A stretch of 64,000 nt of DNA, taken from assembly GCF_016864375.1 (NCBI RefSeq), contig NZ_CP069354.1:434001-498000 (forward strand). The letters run 5' to 3'. The stretch comes from Microvirga sp. VF16 (GTDB lineage: Bacteria; Pseudomonadota; Alphaproteobacteria; Rhizobiales; Beijerinckiaceae). Below the pieces are notes generated by a model. The model saw only the letters and a list, made by a program, of their open reading frames with translations. It made no database searches and was not told the DNA's origin. This document shows, piece by piece, positions 51,966 to 61,172 of this stretch. The translations under genes and the position numbers were made by a program. The first letter of the stretch is position 1. Each line of letters opens with the position of its first letter.

Positions 51966-53183
51966 ATGCATGAGCGTTTGATGACGCAGTCCCGTGCCTT
52001 TCGTTCCCCTGCCAAAGCCGATTCGGAAAAACCTCTCCTCGTCTGCTTCTCTCATCTTCGCTGGGATTTCGTCTGGCAGCGCCCGCAGCATCTCTTAAGC
52101 CGTGCCGTCAAGCATTACGACGTGTTGTTCATCGAAGAGCCGATCTTCAAGGCAGGCGTGAAGCCGCATATGGATGTGAGCGAGCGGCCGCAGGACGTCA
52201 CGATCGCCGTGCCGGTTCTGCCGGAGGGGCTGTTGCATGACGACATTATCGCCGAGCAGCATGACCTGATCGAGGAGCTCATTGGCCGTGAAGCCACGAA
52301 ATCGCGCGTGTTCTGGTACTACACGCCGATGGCCATGGCCTTCACGAGCGATCTCGAATGTGATCTGTGCGTCTACGACAACATGGATGAGCTCTCGCTC
52401 TTTCGAGGCGCATCGCAGCAATTGCTCGATCTGGAAAATGCGCTCTTCGCCCGCTGCGATCTGGTCTTCACCGGCGGCATGAGCCTTTACGAGGCCAAGC
52501 GCCATCGTCACCGCAGTGTCCACGGTTTCCCGTCCTCCATCGACTTCCAGCACTTCTCTCAAGCGCGCTCGATCGACAGAGATCCCGACGATCAGACGCA
52601 TATTCCGCATGTCCGCCTTGGATTCTTCGGCGTCGTCGACGAGCGCATGGACATCGATCTCCTGGCTCAAGTCGCCGATCTGCGCCCCGACTGGCAGTTC
52701 GTCATGATTGGTCCAGTGGTGAAGATCGACCCTTCGACGCTGCCGCAGCGGCCCAACATTCATTGGCTCGGCGGAAAATCCTACAATGAACTGCCGCAAT
52801 ACCTGTCGGGCTGGGATGTCGGCTTCATGAATTTTGCGCTGAACGAGGCGACGAAGTTCATCAGCCCGACCAAGACACCCGAGTTCCTGGCGGCCGGCGT
52901 TCCGGTCGTCTCGACGCCGATCACCGATGTGGTGCGGCCTTACGGCGAAAAAGGCCTCGTCGAGATCGCCAAGGACGCAAAGGAGGTGGTTGCCAAGACC
53001 GAGGCCATCTTGGCCCGGCCGAAGGAGGCGTGGCTCGCCAAAGTCGACCGCCATCTGGCGGCCGGATCCTGGGACAAGACCTGGGCCTCCATGCACAAGC
53101 TCATGCTAGATGCCACCGGCGACACGACAACCGATCATCCTGCTTCCTCTCTTCCTGTTTATGTCGCGACGCCTGCGGAGTGA
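51966..53183 (+). CDS. Glycosyltransferase (GT-B type), partner of UDP-galactopyranose mutase
   Basis: A 405-residue GT-B-like enzyme. The N-terminal half opens LVCFSHLRWDFVWQRPQHLLSRA, a known start of family 1-type glycosyltransferases. The C-terminal half contains VRLGFFGVVDERMDIDLL, WQFVMIGP, IHWLGGKSYNELPQYLSGWDVGFMNF and the donor-binding FISPTKTPEFLAAGVPVVST. With glf starting 6 bases after its stop, it probably transfers galactofuranose or uses a Galf-containing acceptor; that is inference. A perfect EcfG promoter lies upstream, so synthesis may be stress-induced. GAGGA precedes the ATG. Confidence 0.88.
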   Translation: MHERLMTQSRAFRSPAKADSEKPLLVCFSHLRWDFVWQRPQHLLSRAVKHYDVLFIEEPIFKAGVKPHMDVSERPQDVTIAVPVLPEGLLHDDIIAEQHDLIEELIGREATKSRVFWYYTPMAMAFTSDLECDLCVYDNMDELSLFRGASQQLLDLENALFARCDLVFTGGMSLYEAKRHRHRSVHGFPSSIDFQHFSQARSIDRDPDDQTHIPHVRLGFFGVVDERMDIDLLAQVADLRPDWQFVMIGPVVKIDPSTLPQRPNIHWLGGKSYNELPQYLSGWDVGFMNFALNEATKFISPTKTPEFLAAGVPVVSTPITDVVRPYGEKGLVEIAKDAKEVVAKTEAILARPKEAWLAKVDRHLAAGSWDKTWASMHKLMLDATGDTTTDHPASSLPVYVATPAE

Positions 53184-53189
53184 TCTGGA

Positions 53190-54344
<1,155 letters not shown>

Positions 54345-54381
54345 GAGACTGTGCTCCCGAGCTTTCGCACATTGCTTAAGA

Positions 54382-54417
54382 AAAAGAGCGGCGCAGATGT
54401 CTCCGCGCCGCTCTTTT
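54382..54417. terminator. Bidirectional intrinsic terminator between glf and the GH2 gene
   Basis: Perfect arms GAGCGGCGC (54386-54394) and GCGCCGCTC (54405-54413), preceded by AAAA and followed by TTTT, so it can end both convergent transcripts. Confidence 0.88.
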
Positions 54418-54438
54418 CATGAAACGAGATTGAGGATT

Positions 54439-57189
54439 TTACGCTGCGGCCTCGGCTGCCCGGACGGCCTCTTCCAGGCGCGCAGCGCGGGATTCCACGG
54501 CCAGCTCCACCAACGCATCCGTCAGAAGGGTTGCGGTCGGATCGGCCAGGGGCTGGTCCCGGAACAGTCGCAGGGTCGAAGTGACCATGCGTCCGCGCCC
54601 ATAGGAGCGTTCGACACCGAGCGCCACCGGCTTGTGAATCCAGCCGACCACGAGACCGGCGAACACGCGCGCCTGGAAGTCGAGCAGATTGCAGTTCACG
54701 ATCACGTAATCCGGCAGCACCCGGTCCATGGTCTCGTCGAGGAGGGGGCCGGAGGGGAAGCGGGCAAAATGGCCCGAGCGACGCAGCCAGCCGAATGACG
54801 ATGCCCAATCGCCGGACCAGAGGGTGCCGGCGCGCGCCTGCACCCGCACGGCCTGCCAATGCGGGAAGAACGGATAAAGCGTCATGTCCTCTTCCGGCAG
54901 AAGCAGGAGCTTAGCGCCCGCGCGGACATGATCGGCAATGGCCTTGTTGTGCGTACGGGAGACGATCAGGGTCGATTCCTCGAAGGCACGGGCGATGTTG
55001 TAGCCCAGAGCCCGGAAGCGCTCGCGGATATCCTCATCCGGCGACCATACCAGTTCGCGCGCATGAACCGGCTTGGTGCGCTTGGAGTGAATGGCGATGT
55101 CGTGGTGGTTGTGTGCGATGAGCTTGCCGCCGGGTGCACGCAGATCGAAGCTGATGCGCCGGAGCGACGGCTCATCGACCGCCGGCAGGGGGATTTCGAC
55201 ACGCCCTAAGTTGAAGACGTCGGGTGCCTTGATAACGGGAAGCGGCAGTCGTTCGGTCTCGCTGCAGACCGAGATCTCCAGCTGGCAATCCTCGAGGGGC
55301 TGTCCGGCTCCGTGTGCAATGCAGAGCTCAAGGGCAACCGTTTCGCCGGACCAATAGGAAGCGCGCTCCCATTTCGGCGCGATCACCGTGTCCGTATTGA
55401 TGATGTGAAACAGTTCGTGGAACACGCGCGGGTTCCGGCGCATGTCGAGCAGACCGTTCGATTCCCAATGGCAGTCATGCAGCTCGGTGATGACGTAGCC
55501 CGCCAGATTCGGTTTGCGGCGCATCGACTCGATCTCGTACTTCAAGGCGCGGAACTGCTGCCACTGCGCCGCGATGACGAAGCGGCGCAGATCGCCGAAG
55601 ACGCGATCCATGCTCCAGTCCGAGAAGCGGTTCTCGACGCCGTGGGCATACATCACGCCCTCGCCCCAATCGTGCCCGGTCTCGAACCACCAAGGCTCCT
55701 CGCCCTTCTCGTCACGCAGGTCCTTCGGATAGGGCAGGCCCCAATTGCCGAACTCGGAGCACATCAGCGGCTCGCGCCCGGTGATGACCGCATCGCCATG
55801 GGGCGAATAGAGCCACGAGGCACGGCTCGACAATTCGTCGACGAAGATATCCCACTGCGCCCGATGATCGGGATAGGCCGCATAGAAGTGATAATCCGCG
55901 ATGTCGGATTCCACGTGGAAGCTCGGAGCGAGCGGTGAGTTGTCGACCACGAGGCGCGTCGGATCGTAGGCCTTCAGCCAGGCGAAGGTGCGCTTGAGCC
56001 AGTCGCGGTGATCCGCGTCGTTGACGAGATCGACACCCCAGTTCTCGTTGATGATCGTCCAGATGATGATCGAGGGATGGTTTCCGTCGCGGTCGACGAT
56101 CCCCTTCAGGAGCTTCTCCTTGCGACCGCGTGAGCGGTCGGTGGCCATGCCGCCGTTCGGCAACTCGGTCCAGATGAGAACGCCCATCCGGTCCGCCACT
56201 TCGTAATAGCGCGGATCGGCCGCCTTGATGTGGCAGCGCAGGCAGTTGAGGCCCAGTTCCTTCACTTTGCGGAACTGGTCTTCCAGGAATTCTACGGACG
56301 GCACTGTGCAGATCGTGTCCGGATAGTAGTCCTGGTCGAGAGCGGAGCGCAGGTAAAGCGGTTCGCCGTTGAGATAGAACTTGCCGTTGCGCGTCTCGAT
56401 GGAGCGGAAGCCGAAATGATCCGCGATTTCGTCCCTCACCTCGCCGTTGCGCCTGAGTTCGAGGCGGATACGATAGAGGTTGGGATGGTCCGGTGACCAG
56501 GCGCGCACATCGTCGAGCGTGAACTCGAACGGCATGGAGGTGACGCCGACCTGTGTCTCGTGCATCTCATCAAGCACCACATCGCCCGACGGATCCGTGA
56601 CCTCGATGCGGATCTGGGTTGCGTCCGTCAGCGGACGCGCGAAGAAAACGCCCGATGTCACCCGTCCCGTCGTCAGGTTGGGAACGAGGCGGACACGGCT
56701 CATGTGATCGGAGATGCGGCGTTCGAGACAGACCGACTGCCAGATGCCTGAGAGCGGACCATACCAGCTCTGCTTGCCGAACGGGATTTCGGCGAAGGGC
56801 GAGTCCGGGAATTCGGCCGGGTTGTCGGTCGGGCTGTCGACGCGGACTTTGATCTCGTTCGCGCCCGGCTTGAGGTAGGCCGTCACATCGAACGAGAAGG
56901 GCAGGAACCCGCCCTCGTTGTGGCCGACCATCTCACCGTTGATGAAGACCTTCGTATTGTGAAAGACGGCGCCGAAGCGGATCCAGACACTGTCATGCAG
57001 CCAGGCTTCGTCGATCTCGATCGTCCTGCGGTAGATGCCGATGCCGGCGCGCATGCGCAGATCCGCAAACTGGGCCTGCCAGGGACTCGGCACCGTGATC
57101 TGGCGAACCTCCGCCGGGCCCGACAGACGGTCGTCGGCCACATGCAAAAATTCCCAAGTCCCGTCCAGGCTGATGCGATTGTCCTGCAT
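54439..57189 (-). CDS. Glycoside hydrolase family 2 protein (beta-galactosidase/glucuronidase-like)
   Basis: A 916-residue cytoplasmic-looking enzyme without a signal peptide. Order: a sugar-binding jelly roll (ISLDGTWEFL, then WQAQF), an immunoglobulin-like domain, and a TIM barrel with acid/base E382 in INEN and nucleophile E479 in CSEFG. A long C-terminal extension follows (about 270 residues) with a class I amidotransferase-like feel (ARAFEESTLIVSRTHNKAIADHV), whose role is unknown. AAGGAG precedes the ATG. The glycan target is not predictable, though the glf operon is next door. Confidence 0.9.
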   Translation of the reverse strand: MQDNRISLDGTWEFLHVADDRLSGPAEVRQITVPSPWQAQFADLRMRAGIGIYRRTIEIDEAWLHDSVWIRFGAVFHNTKVFINGEMVGHNEGGFLPFSFDVTAYLKPGANEIKVRVDSPTDNPAEFPDSPFAEIPFGKQSWYGPLSGIWQSVCLERRISDHMSRVRLVPNLTTGRVTSGVFFARPLTDATQIRIEVTDPSGDVVLDEMHETQVGVTSMPFEFTLDDVRAWSPDHPNLYRIRLELRRNGEVRDEIADHFGFRSIETRNGKFYLNGEPLYLRSALDQDYYPDTICTVPSVEFLEDQFRKVKELGLNCLRCHIKAADPRYYEVADRMGVLIWTELPNGGMATDRSRGRKEKLLKGIVDRDGNHPSIIIWTIINENWGVDLVNDADHRDWLKRTFAWLKAYDPTRLVVDNSPLAPSFHVESDIADYHFYAAYPDHRAQWDIFVDELSSRASWLYSPHGDAVITGREPLMCSEFGNWGLPYPKDLRDEKGEEPWWFETGHDWGEGVMYAHGVENRFSDWSMDRVFGDLRRFVIAAQWQQFRALKYEIESMRRKPNLAGYVITELHDCHWESNGLLDMRRNPRVFHELFHIINTDTVIAPKWERASYWSGETVALELCIAHGAGQPLEDCQLEISVCSETERLPLPVIKAPDVFNLGRVEIPLPAVDEPSLRRISFDLRAPGGKLIAHNHHDIAIHSKRTKPVHARELVWSPDEDIRERFRALGYNIARAFEESTLIVSRTHNKAIADHVRAGAKLLLLPEEDMTLYPFFPHWQAVRVQARAGTLWSGDWASSFGWLRRSGHFARFPSGPLLDETMDRVLPDYVIVNCNLLDFQARVFAGLVVGWIHKPVALGVERSYGRGRMVTSTLRLFRDQPLADPTATLLTDALVELAVESRAARLEEAVRAAEAAA

Positions 57190-57433
57190 GATATCTCCTT
57201 GAATCAGAGATTACCCAAAGGTTTTGAAAGCGGCGAAAACATGACTGACGGCAAGCAATGCGGGAAGGTATCCGGCCTGCGACATCGCGTGTCCCCGAAG
57301 CGCGTTCGACCCATCGGCCCCTCGTCTCTGACTGTCGTCGGTGGCCCGTCTCGAACAACGGAGAAACGCTTCATTTGATCCCGGGGATGGGACGGACCGG
57401 GAACCTCCGACCGGCAGGGTGGCGAGACAGCCA

Positions 57434-57458
57434 GGAACCCGCTCTTTCATCTCGCGTT
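57434..57458 (+). promoter_or_regulatory. General-stress (EcfG) promoter of the small membrane protein gene
   Basis: GGAAC (57434-57438), 16 bases, CGTT (57455-57458): a perfect match to the EcfG consensus, 61 bases upstream of the start codon in the correct direction. Confidence 0.65.
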
Positions 57459-57518
57459 GCCCTGACAATGCCGAGCCTCGCTGCTCGCCCGACCAACCAC
57501 CTTTTAAAGAGGCTAGAG

Positions 57519-57806
57519 ATGGCTCCACAGATTCCTGACGATCGCGCCCGACAAGGGCCCCCGGGCCGCCCGGTCCTGGGTGTTCTGATCGGGGCGCTTC
57601 TGCTCGCGGGCGTCGCGATTTCCGGCTATATGCTGTGGGTCGGTTCCACGTCACCTGACCATCCCGGAACCGATGCGGCCCGCGCCAATGTGACGGGTTC
57701 GACCACTGGCTCGTCCGCCAATCCCACCGACCGCGTCTCCCCTGCAAACCCGGCCTATCCTGCGCCTGGGGCCCAGCCTTCGGCCAACGAAGCGCCGAAG
57801 CCGTAA
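57519..57806 (+). CDS. Small single-span membrane protein with a Pro/Ser/Ala-rich tail
   Basis: 95 residues. A polar N-terminus (MAPQIPDDRARQGPPGRPV) is followed by one hydrophobic helix (VLGVLIGALLLAGVAISGYMLWV) and a low-complexity outer tail rich in Pro, Ala, Ser and Thr. It matches no named family I know. AAAGAGG lies 7 bases before the ATG; the open frame upstream to 57258 crosses the promoter and is not used. A perfect EcfG promoter and a terminator make it a complete one-gene unit, probably stress-induced. Confidence 0.7.
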   Translation: MAPQIPDDRARQGPPGRPVLGVLIGALLLAGVAISGYMLWVGSTSPDHPGTDAARANVTGSTTGSSANPTDRVSPANPAYPAPGAQPSANEAPKP

Positions 57807-57825
57807 CGCTTTTTCCCTTAGGGAG

Positions 57826-57860
57826 GCCGGGAGAGGCCATCATCCTCTCCTGGCTTTTTT
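57826..57860 (+). terminator. Intrinsic terminator of the small membrane protein gene
   Basis: Arms GCCGGGAGAGG (57826-57836) and CCTCTCCTGGC (57844-57854, with one G-U pair) and a run of six T. Confidence 0.88.
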
Positions 57861-57987
57861 GTTGCGCTTCGTTGGCCGGGCGGCGACTTTTCGCCGTAAT
57901 GATTCGCAAAGAACCGGCCCGCCGACGCATTGCGCTGCAAAAGCGGAGCCGATCCTCGGCCTGGAACAACGCGCTTCTTCAAAAGGG

Positions 57988-58014
57988 GAGCACCGGATCG
58001 ATCCGGTGCTCTAG
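57988..58014. repeat. Solo remnant of a family 2 repeat
   Basis: GAGCACCGGATC followed directly by its reverse complement, then CTAG. The preceding CTTCTTCAAAAGGG matches the linker of family 2 copy 2 (CTCTTCAAAGAGCG). Hairpin B is not preserved. It lies 10 bases before the MscS start codon. Confidence 0.6.
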
Positions 58015-58024
58015 GGTAGACTGA

Positions 58025-60577
58025 ATGACGAGTATTGGCATGAAGCGGCTCTTCGGGGCCGCTGTGATTGCGTTGAGCATTGCAGCAGGCGGCGCGTCCT
58101 ATGCACAGCAGGCTCAGACCTCCCCCAATACCCAGCCTCAGGCTCAAACCCCGGCCGCCGCTCCGCCCCAAGCTGCTCCTGCCCCTGTAGCGGCCGCACC
58201 CGCCACCTCAATTTCGGCCGAGACGAAGGCTGCCCGCGCCAAGCTCGACGGCTTCAAGGCCGATCTCGATCAGAAGGAAGCGGCGATCCAGGGCCGGACC
58301 ATGTCCGACGCGGATCTGCAGAACATTCGCGTGCAGATCGAACCGATTATCGGCGAGATCCGCGCCGTCATCGACGAACAGACCCCGAAGCTCGAGGCCA
58401 GCAAGCAGCGCCTGAGCCAGCTCGGGCCGAAGCCGGACAAGGGTCAGCCCGAGGAGAGCGCCGACGTTGCCCGCGATCGCGCCGAGCGCGAGGCGGCCGT
58501 GGCGGAGCTCGACGAGACCCAGCGACTCGGGCGCGCCCTGCTCGTCCAGGCCGAGCAGCTGAACACCCAGATCGGCGATTTGCGCCGGGCGGGCTTTACC
58601 CGCGCCCTGTTCGAGCAGAGCGACGGGATCGTCAGCCCCAACCTGTGGATGAACGTGGTGCAGGCCGTTCCGCGGGAACTGCGGGCGCTGGGGATCGTCC
58701 TGGGCGACGCCCTGGAGCAGCTCCAGCGCAACACTTCGCTCGGCGTCCTGCTTGTTCTCGGCCTCGCCATCGGCGCGGCCATCGCGCTTTATGCCGGGCG
58801 ACGCTCGATTGCCCCACGTCTCGTCAAGCGCGATCCCGCCATTACCGATCCCGCGCGACGCAGCCGTCTTCTGGCCGCTCTTGGCGTCCTGATCCTGGGA
58901 GCCGGTCCGGCCATCGCCGGCAGCTGGATCGTCTGGGTGGCCTTCGATTCCGCCGATGTCGTCCCACCGCGGCTGGAGCAGGTCGTCAAAGCTCTCCTGA
59001 GCGGCCTCGCCTTCATCGCCTTCGTGCGCGCCCTGATCGATGCCATCCTGGCGCCGGACCATACCCCCTGGCGGCTGATTCCGGTCAGGGATGTCTCTGC
59101 CACGCGAATCATGAGCTTCTCGGTCACCCTGGCGACCGTCATGGTCGCCGGCAAAGTGATTGAGGCGTTCAACACTGCCATTGCCGCGGCCTTGCCCGTC
59201 ACCGTCATCACTCGAGCGATCTTCGCCCTGGCGGCCGCTCTGATCTTCGCCGAGCTGCTGCGGCGCTTCGCAACCCGCGAAACGCAGGATGAAGCCTGCC
59301 TCGGGCCCTACGTTGCCCAGGATGTGGACATTGGCGGACCTCTGCGCAGCCTGGGATGGTTCCTCGTGGCCCTCATCGTCGGCAGCGTGCTCGGCGGCTA
59401 TGTGGCGCTGGCCTCCTTCCTGGTCGATCAGGCGGTCTGGATCTCCATCGTCATCGCGCTGCTGGTCCTGGGTGTCGCACTTGCCGACGAGTTCATCGGC
59501 GGCTCCCTGCGCGGTCAGACCAAGCTTGCCACGGCGCTGCAGGCCAATACCGGTCTGCGCCGTCGCTCCCTGGAGCAAATCGGCGTTCTAGGCAGCGGCG
59601 TTGCGCGGCTCGCCCTTATCATCGTTGGCATCCTGCTGGTGCTGGCTCCCTGGGGCATCGAATCGGCCGATGTGACGGGTTCCCTGCGGGCGGTGTTCTT
59701 CGGCTTCAATGTCGGCGACGTCACGATCTCCCTGTCGTCGATCCTCATTGCGGCCCTGCTGTTCGCCGCGGGCTTCGCCATCACGCGCGTGATCCAGCGC
59801 TGGCTCAACAACACCTTCCTGCCGGCGACCGAACTGGATGCGGGCCTGCGCAATTCGATCAGCACCGCAGCGGGCTATGTCGGCATCATTATCGCGGGTG
59901 TGATGGCCTTTACCTATCTCGGCCTCAGCCTAGAGCGAGTGACTATCGTGGCCGGTGCGCTCTCGGTCGGTATCGGTTTCGGCCTGCAATCCATCGTCAA
60001 CAACTTCATTTCGGGTCTTATCCTGCTCTGGGAGCGTCCGATCCGCGTCGGCGATCTTGTGGTCGTCGGCGACGGCGAGGGCTATGTGCGCCGGATCAAT
60101 GTGCGCTCCACCGAGATCCAGGCTTTCGACCGCTCAATGATCATCGTGCCGAACTCGAACCTGATCTCCGGCATCGTGCGCAACCGCGTGCGCAACGATC
60201 GCGTCGGGCGCGTGCTCGTCTCGGTTCCGGTTCCCCGCGCGTCTGATCCGGATCAGGTGGCGGAGATCATGCGCAAGGCTGCGCTCGCCCATCGAGAGGT
60301 GATGAGCGAGCCGCCGCCGCGGGTTTTGTTCAAGAAGGTGACGGAAAACACCATCGATTTCGATCTCATCTGTTTTGTGGACGATATCGATGCGGCCGGG
60401 CGCGTCTCGAGCGACATCTATTTCGAGATCTTCCGCGGCCTGCGCAAAGCCGGAATCGGCGTTCCCATGCCGGCCCCAGCCCTCGAACCGGAAGAGGAAC
60501 CGCAGGACAAGGCTCTGAAGGCGGAGGAGAAAGAGGACGAAACCTTAACCCTTCTCAAGGATAAGACGCCTGCATGA
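58025..60577 (+). CDS. Mechanosensitive ion channel family protein with DUF3772 domain
   Basis: An 850-residue MscS-superfamily channel of the large MscK/MscM-like type. After a signal peptide (AAVIALSIAAGGASYA) comes a periplasmic coiled-coil DUF3772 region (residues 60-190), then about ten membrane helices. The MscS pore helix and beta domain follow (VTIVAGALSVGIGFGLQSIVNNFISG, then RPIRVGDLVVVGDGEG near residue 670). A cytosolic alpha/beta domain and a charged tail end it. An ATG at 58040 (MKRLFG) is an alternative start. It overlaps the CAP gene by 4 bases. Confidence 0.92.
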   Translation: MTSIGMKRLFGAAVIALSIAAGGASYAQQAQTSPNTQPQAQTPAAAPPQAAPAPVAAAPATSISAETKAARAKLDGFKADLDQKEAAIQGRTMSDADLQNIRVQIEPIIGEIRAVIDEQTPKLEASKQRLSQLGPKPDKGQPEESADVARDRAEREAAVAELDETQRLGRALLVQAEQLNTQIGDLRRAGFTRALFEQSDGIVSPNLWMNVVQAVPRELRALGIVLGDALEQLQRNTSLGVLLVLGLAIGAAIALYAGRRSIAPRLVKRDPAITDPARRSRLLAALGVLILGAGPAIAGSWIVWVAFDSADVVPPRLEQVVKALLSGLAFIAFVRALIDAILAPDHTPWRLIPVRDVSATRIMSFSVTLATVMVAGKVIEAFNTAIAAALPVTVITRAIFALAAALIFAELLRRFATRETQDEACLGPYVAQDVDIGGPLRSLGWFLVALIVGSVLGGYVALASFLVDQAVWISIVIALLVLGVALADEFIGGSLRGQTKLATALQANTGLRRRSLEQIGVLGSGVARLALIIVGILLVLAPWGIESADVTGSLRAVFFGFNVGDVTISLSSILIAALLFAAGFAITRVIQRWLNNTFLPATELDAGLRNSISTAAGYVGIIIAGVMAFTYLGLSLERVTIVAGALSVGIGFGLQSIVNNFISGLILLWERPIRVGDLVVVGDGEGYVRRINVRSTEIQAFDRSMIIVPNSNLISGIVRNRVRNDRVGRVLVSVPVPRASDPDQVAEIMRKAALAHREVMSEPPPRVLFKKVTENTIDFDLICFVDDIDAAGRVSSDIYFEIFRGLRKAGIGVPMPAPALEPEEEPQDKALKAEEKEDETLTLLKDKTPA

Positions 60578-61071
60578 AGCGTCTTATCCTCTTGATCCTT
60601 CCCGCCCTCGCTCTCACCGCCTGCCAGAGCGAGAAGCCTGTCCAGCGCAGCCAGACTCCGAGCTTTTACGTCTCCATGGCCAATGCCAGTGCCGAGGTGG
60701 ATGCCGCCATGGCGCGCGACATGATCAGCGCCTATCGCGGCAACAATGGCTTGCGGCCCCTGACCCTCGATCCCGATCTCCAGGCTGCCGCCCAAGCGGA
60801 GGCCGATGCCATGGCGAGGGCCGACAAGCCGAGTTCCGCCGAGGCCTTCAAGGCCCGGCTGGCTGCGAGGGGATTTGCCGCACCGGCGGCAAACCTTTCC
60901 GCGGGCTACCACACGCTGGCCGAGGCCTTCTCGGGCTGGCGCGAGAGTCCGCAGCACAACCGCGTCCTTCTCGACGCGAAAGCGACACGGATCGGTATTG
61001 CGACGGCCTATGCGCCGAATTCCAAGTACAAGGTTTACTGGGTCCTCGCGCTGGCATCCGACAAGCGCTGA
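60574..61071 (+). CDS. CAP-domain lipoprotein
   Basis: A 165-residue SCP/PR1-type protein. Lipobox LTAC ends at Cys17. The CAP fold shows MISAYRGNNGLRPLTLDPDLQAAAQAEADAMAR and the late AEAFSGWRESPQHNRVLLD helix with its conserved histidine. The histidine of the first CAP motif appears as AGYHTLAEAF. The ATG overlaps the MscS stop (ATGA), so they are co-translated. Envelope location fits the neighbouring channel; a specific function is unknown. Confidence 0.88.
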   Translation: MKRLILLILPALALTACQSEKPVQRSQTPSFYVSMANASAEVDAAMARDMISAYRGNNGLRPLTLDPDLQAAAQAEADAMARADKPSSAEAFKARLAARGFAAPAANLSAGYHTLAEAFSGWRESPQHNRVLLDAKATRIGIATAYAPNSKYKVYWVLALASDKR

Positions 61072-61172
61072 TCAGTCTCAGGGTCCAGAACGGCAGCGTT
61101 TGGAACATTCGCCGAGCGAGCGCGCTTTAGCTTGAGGAACTCCCAAGCTGAAAAGAGTGCGCGTCTCGACAC

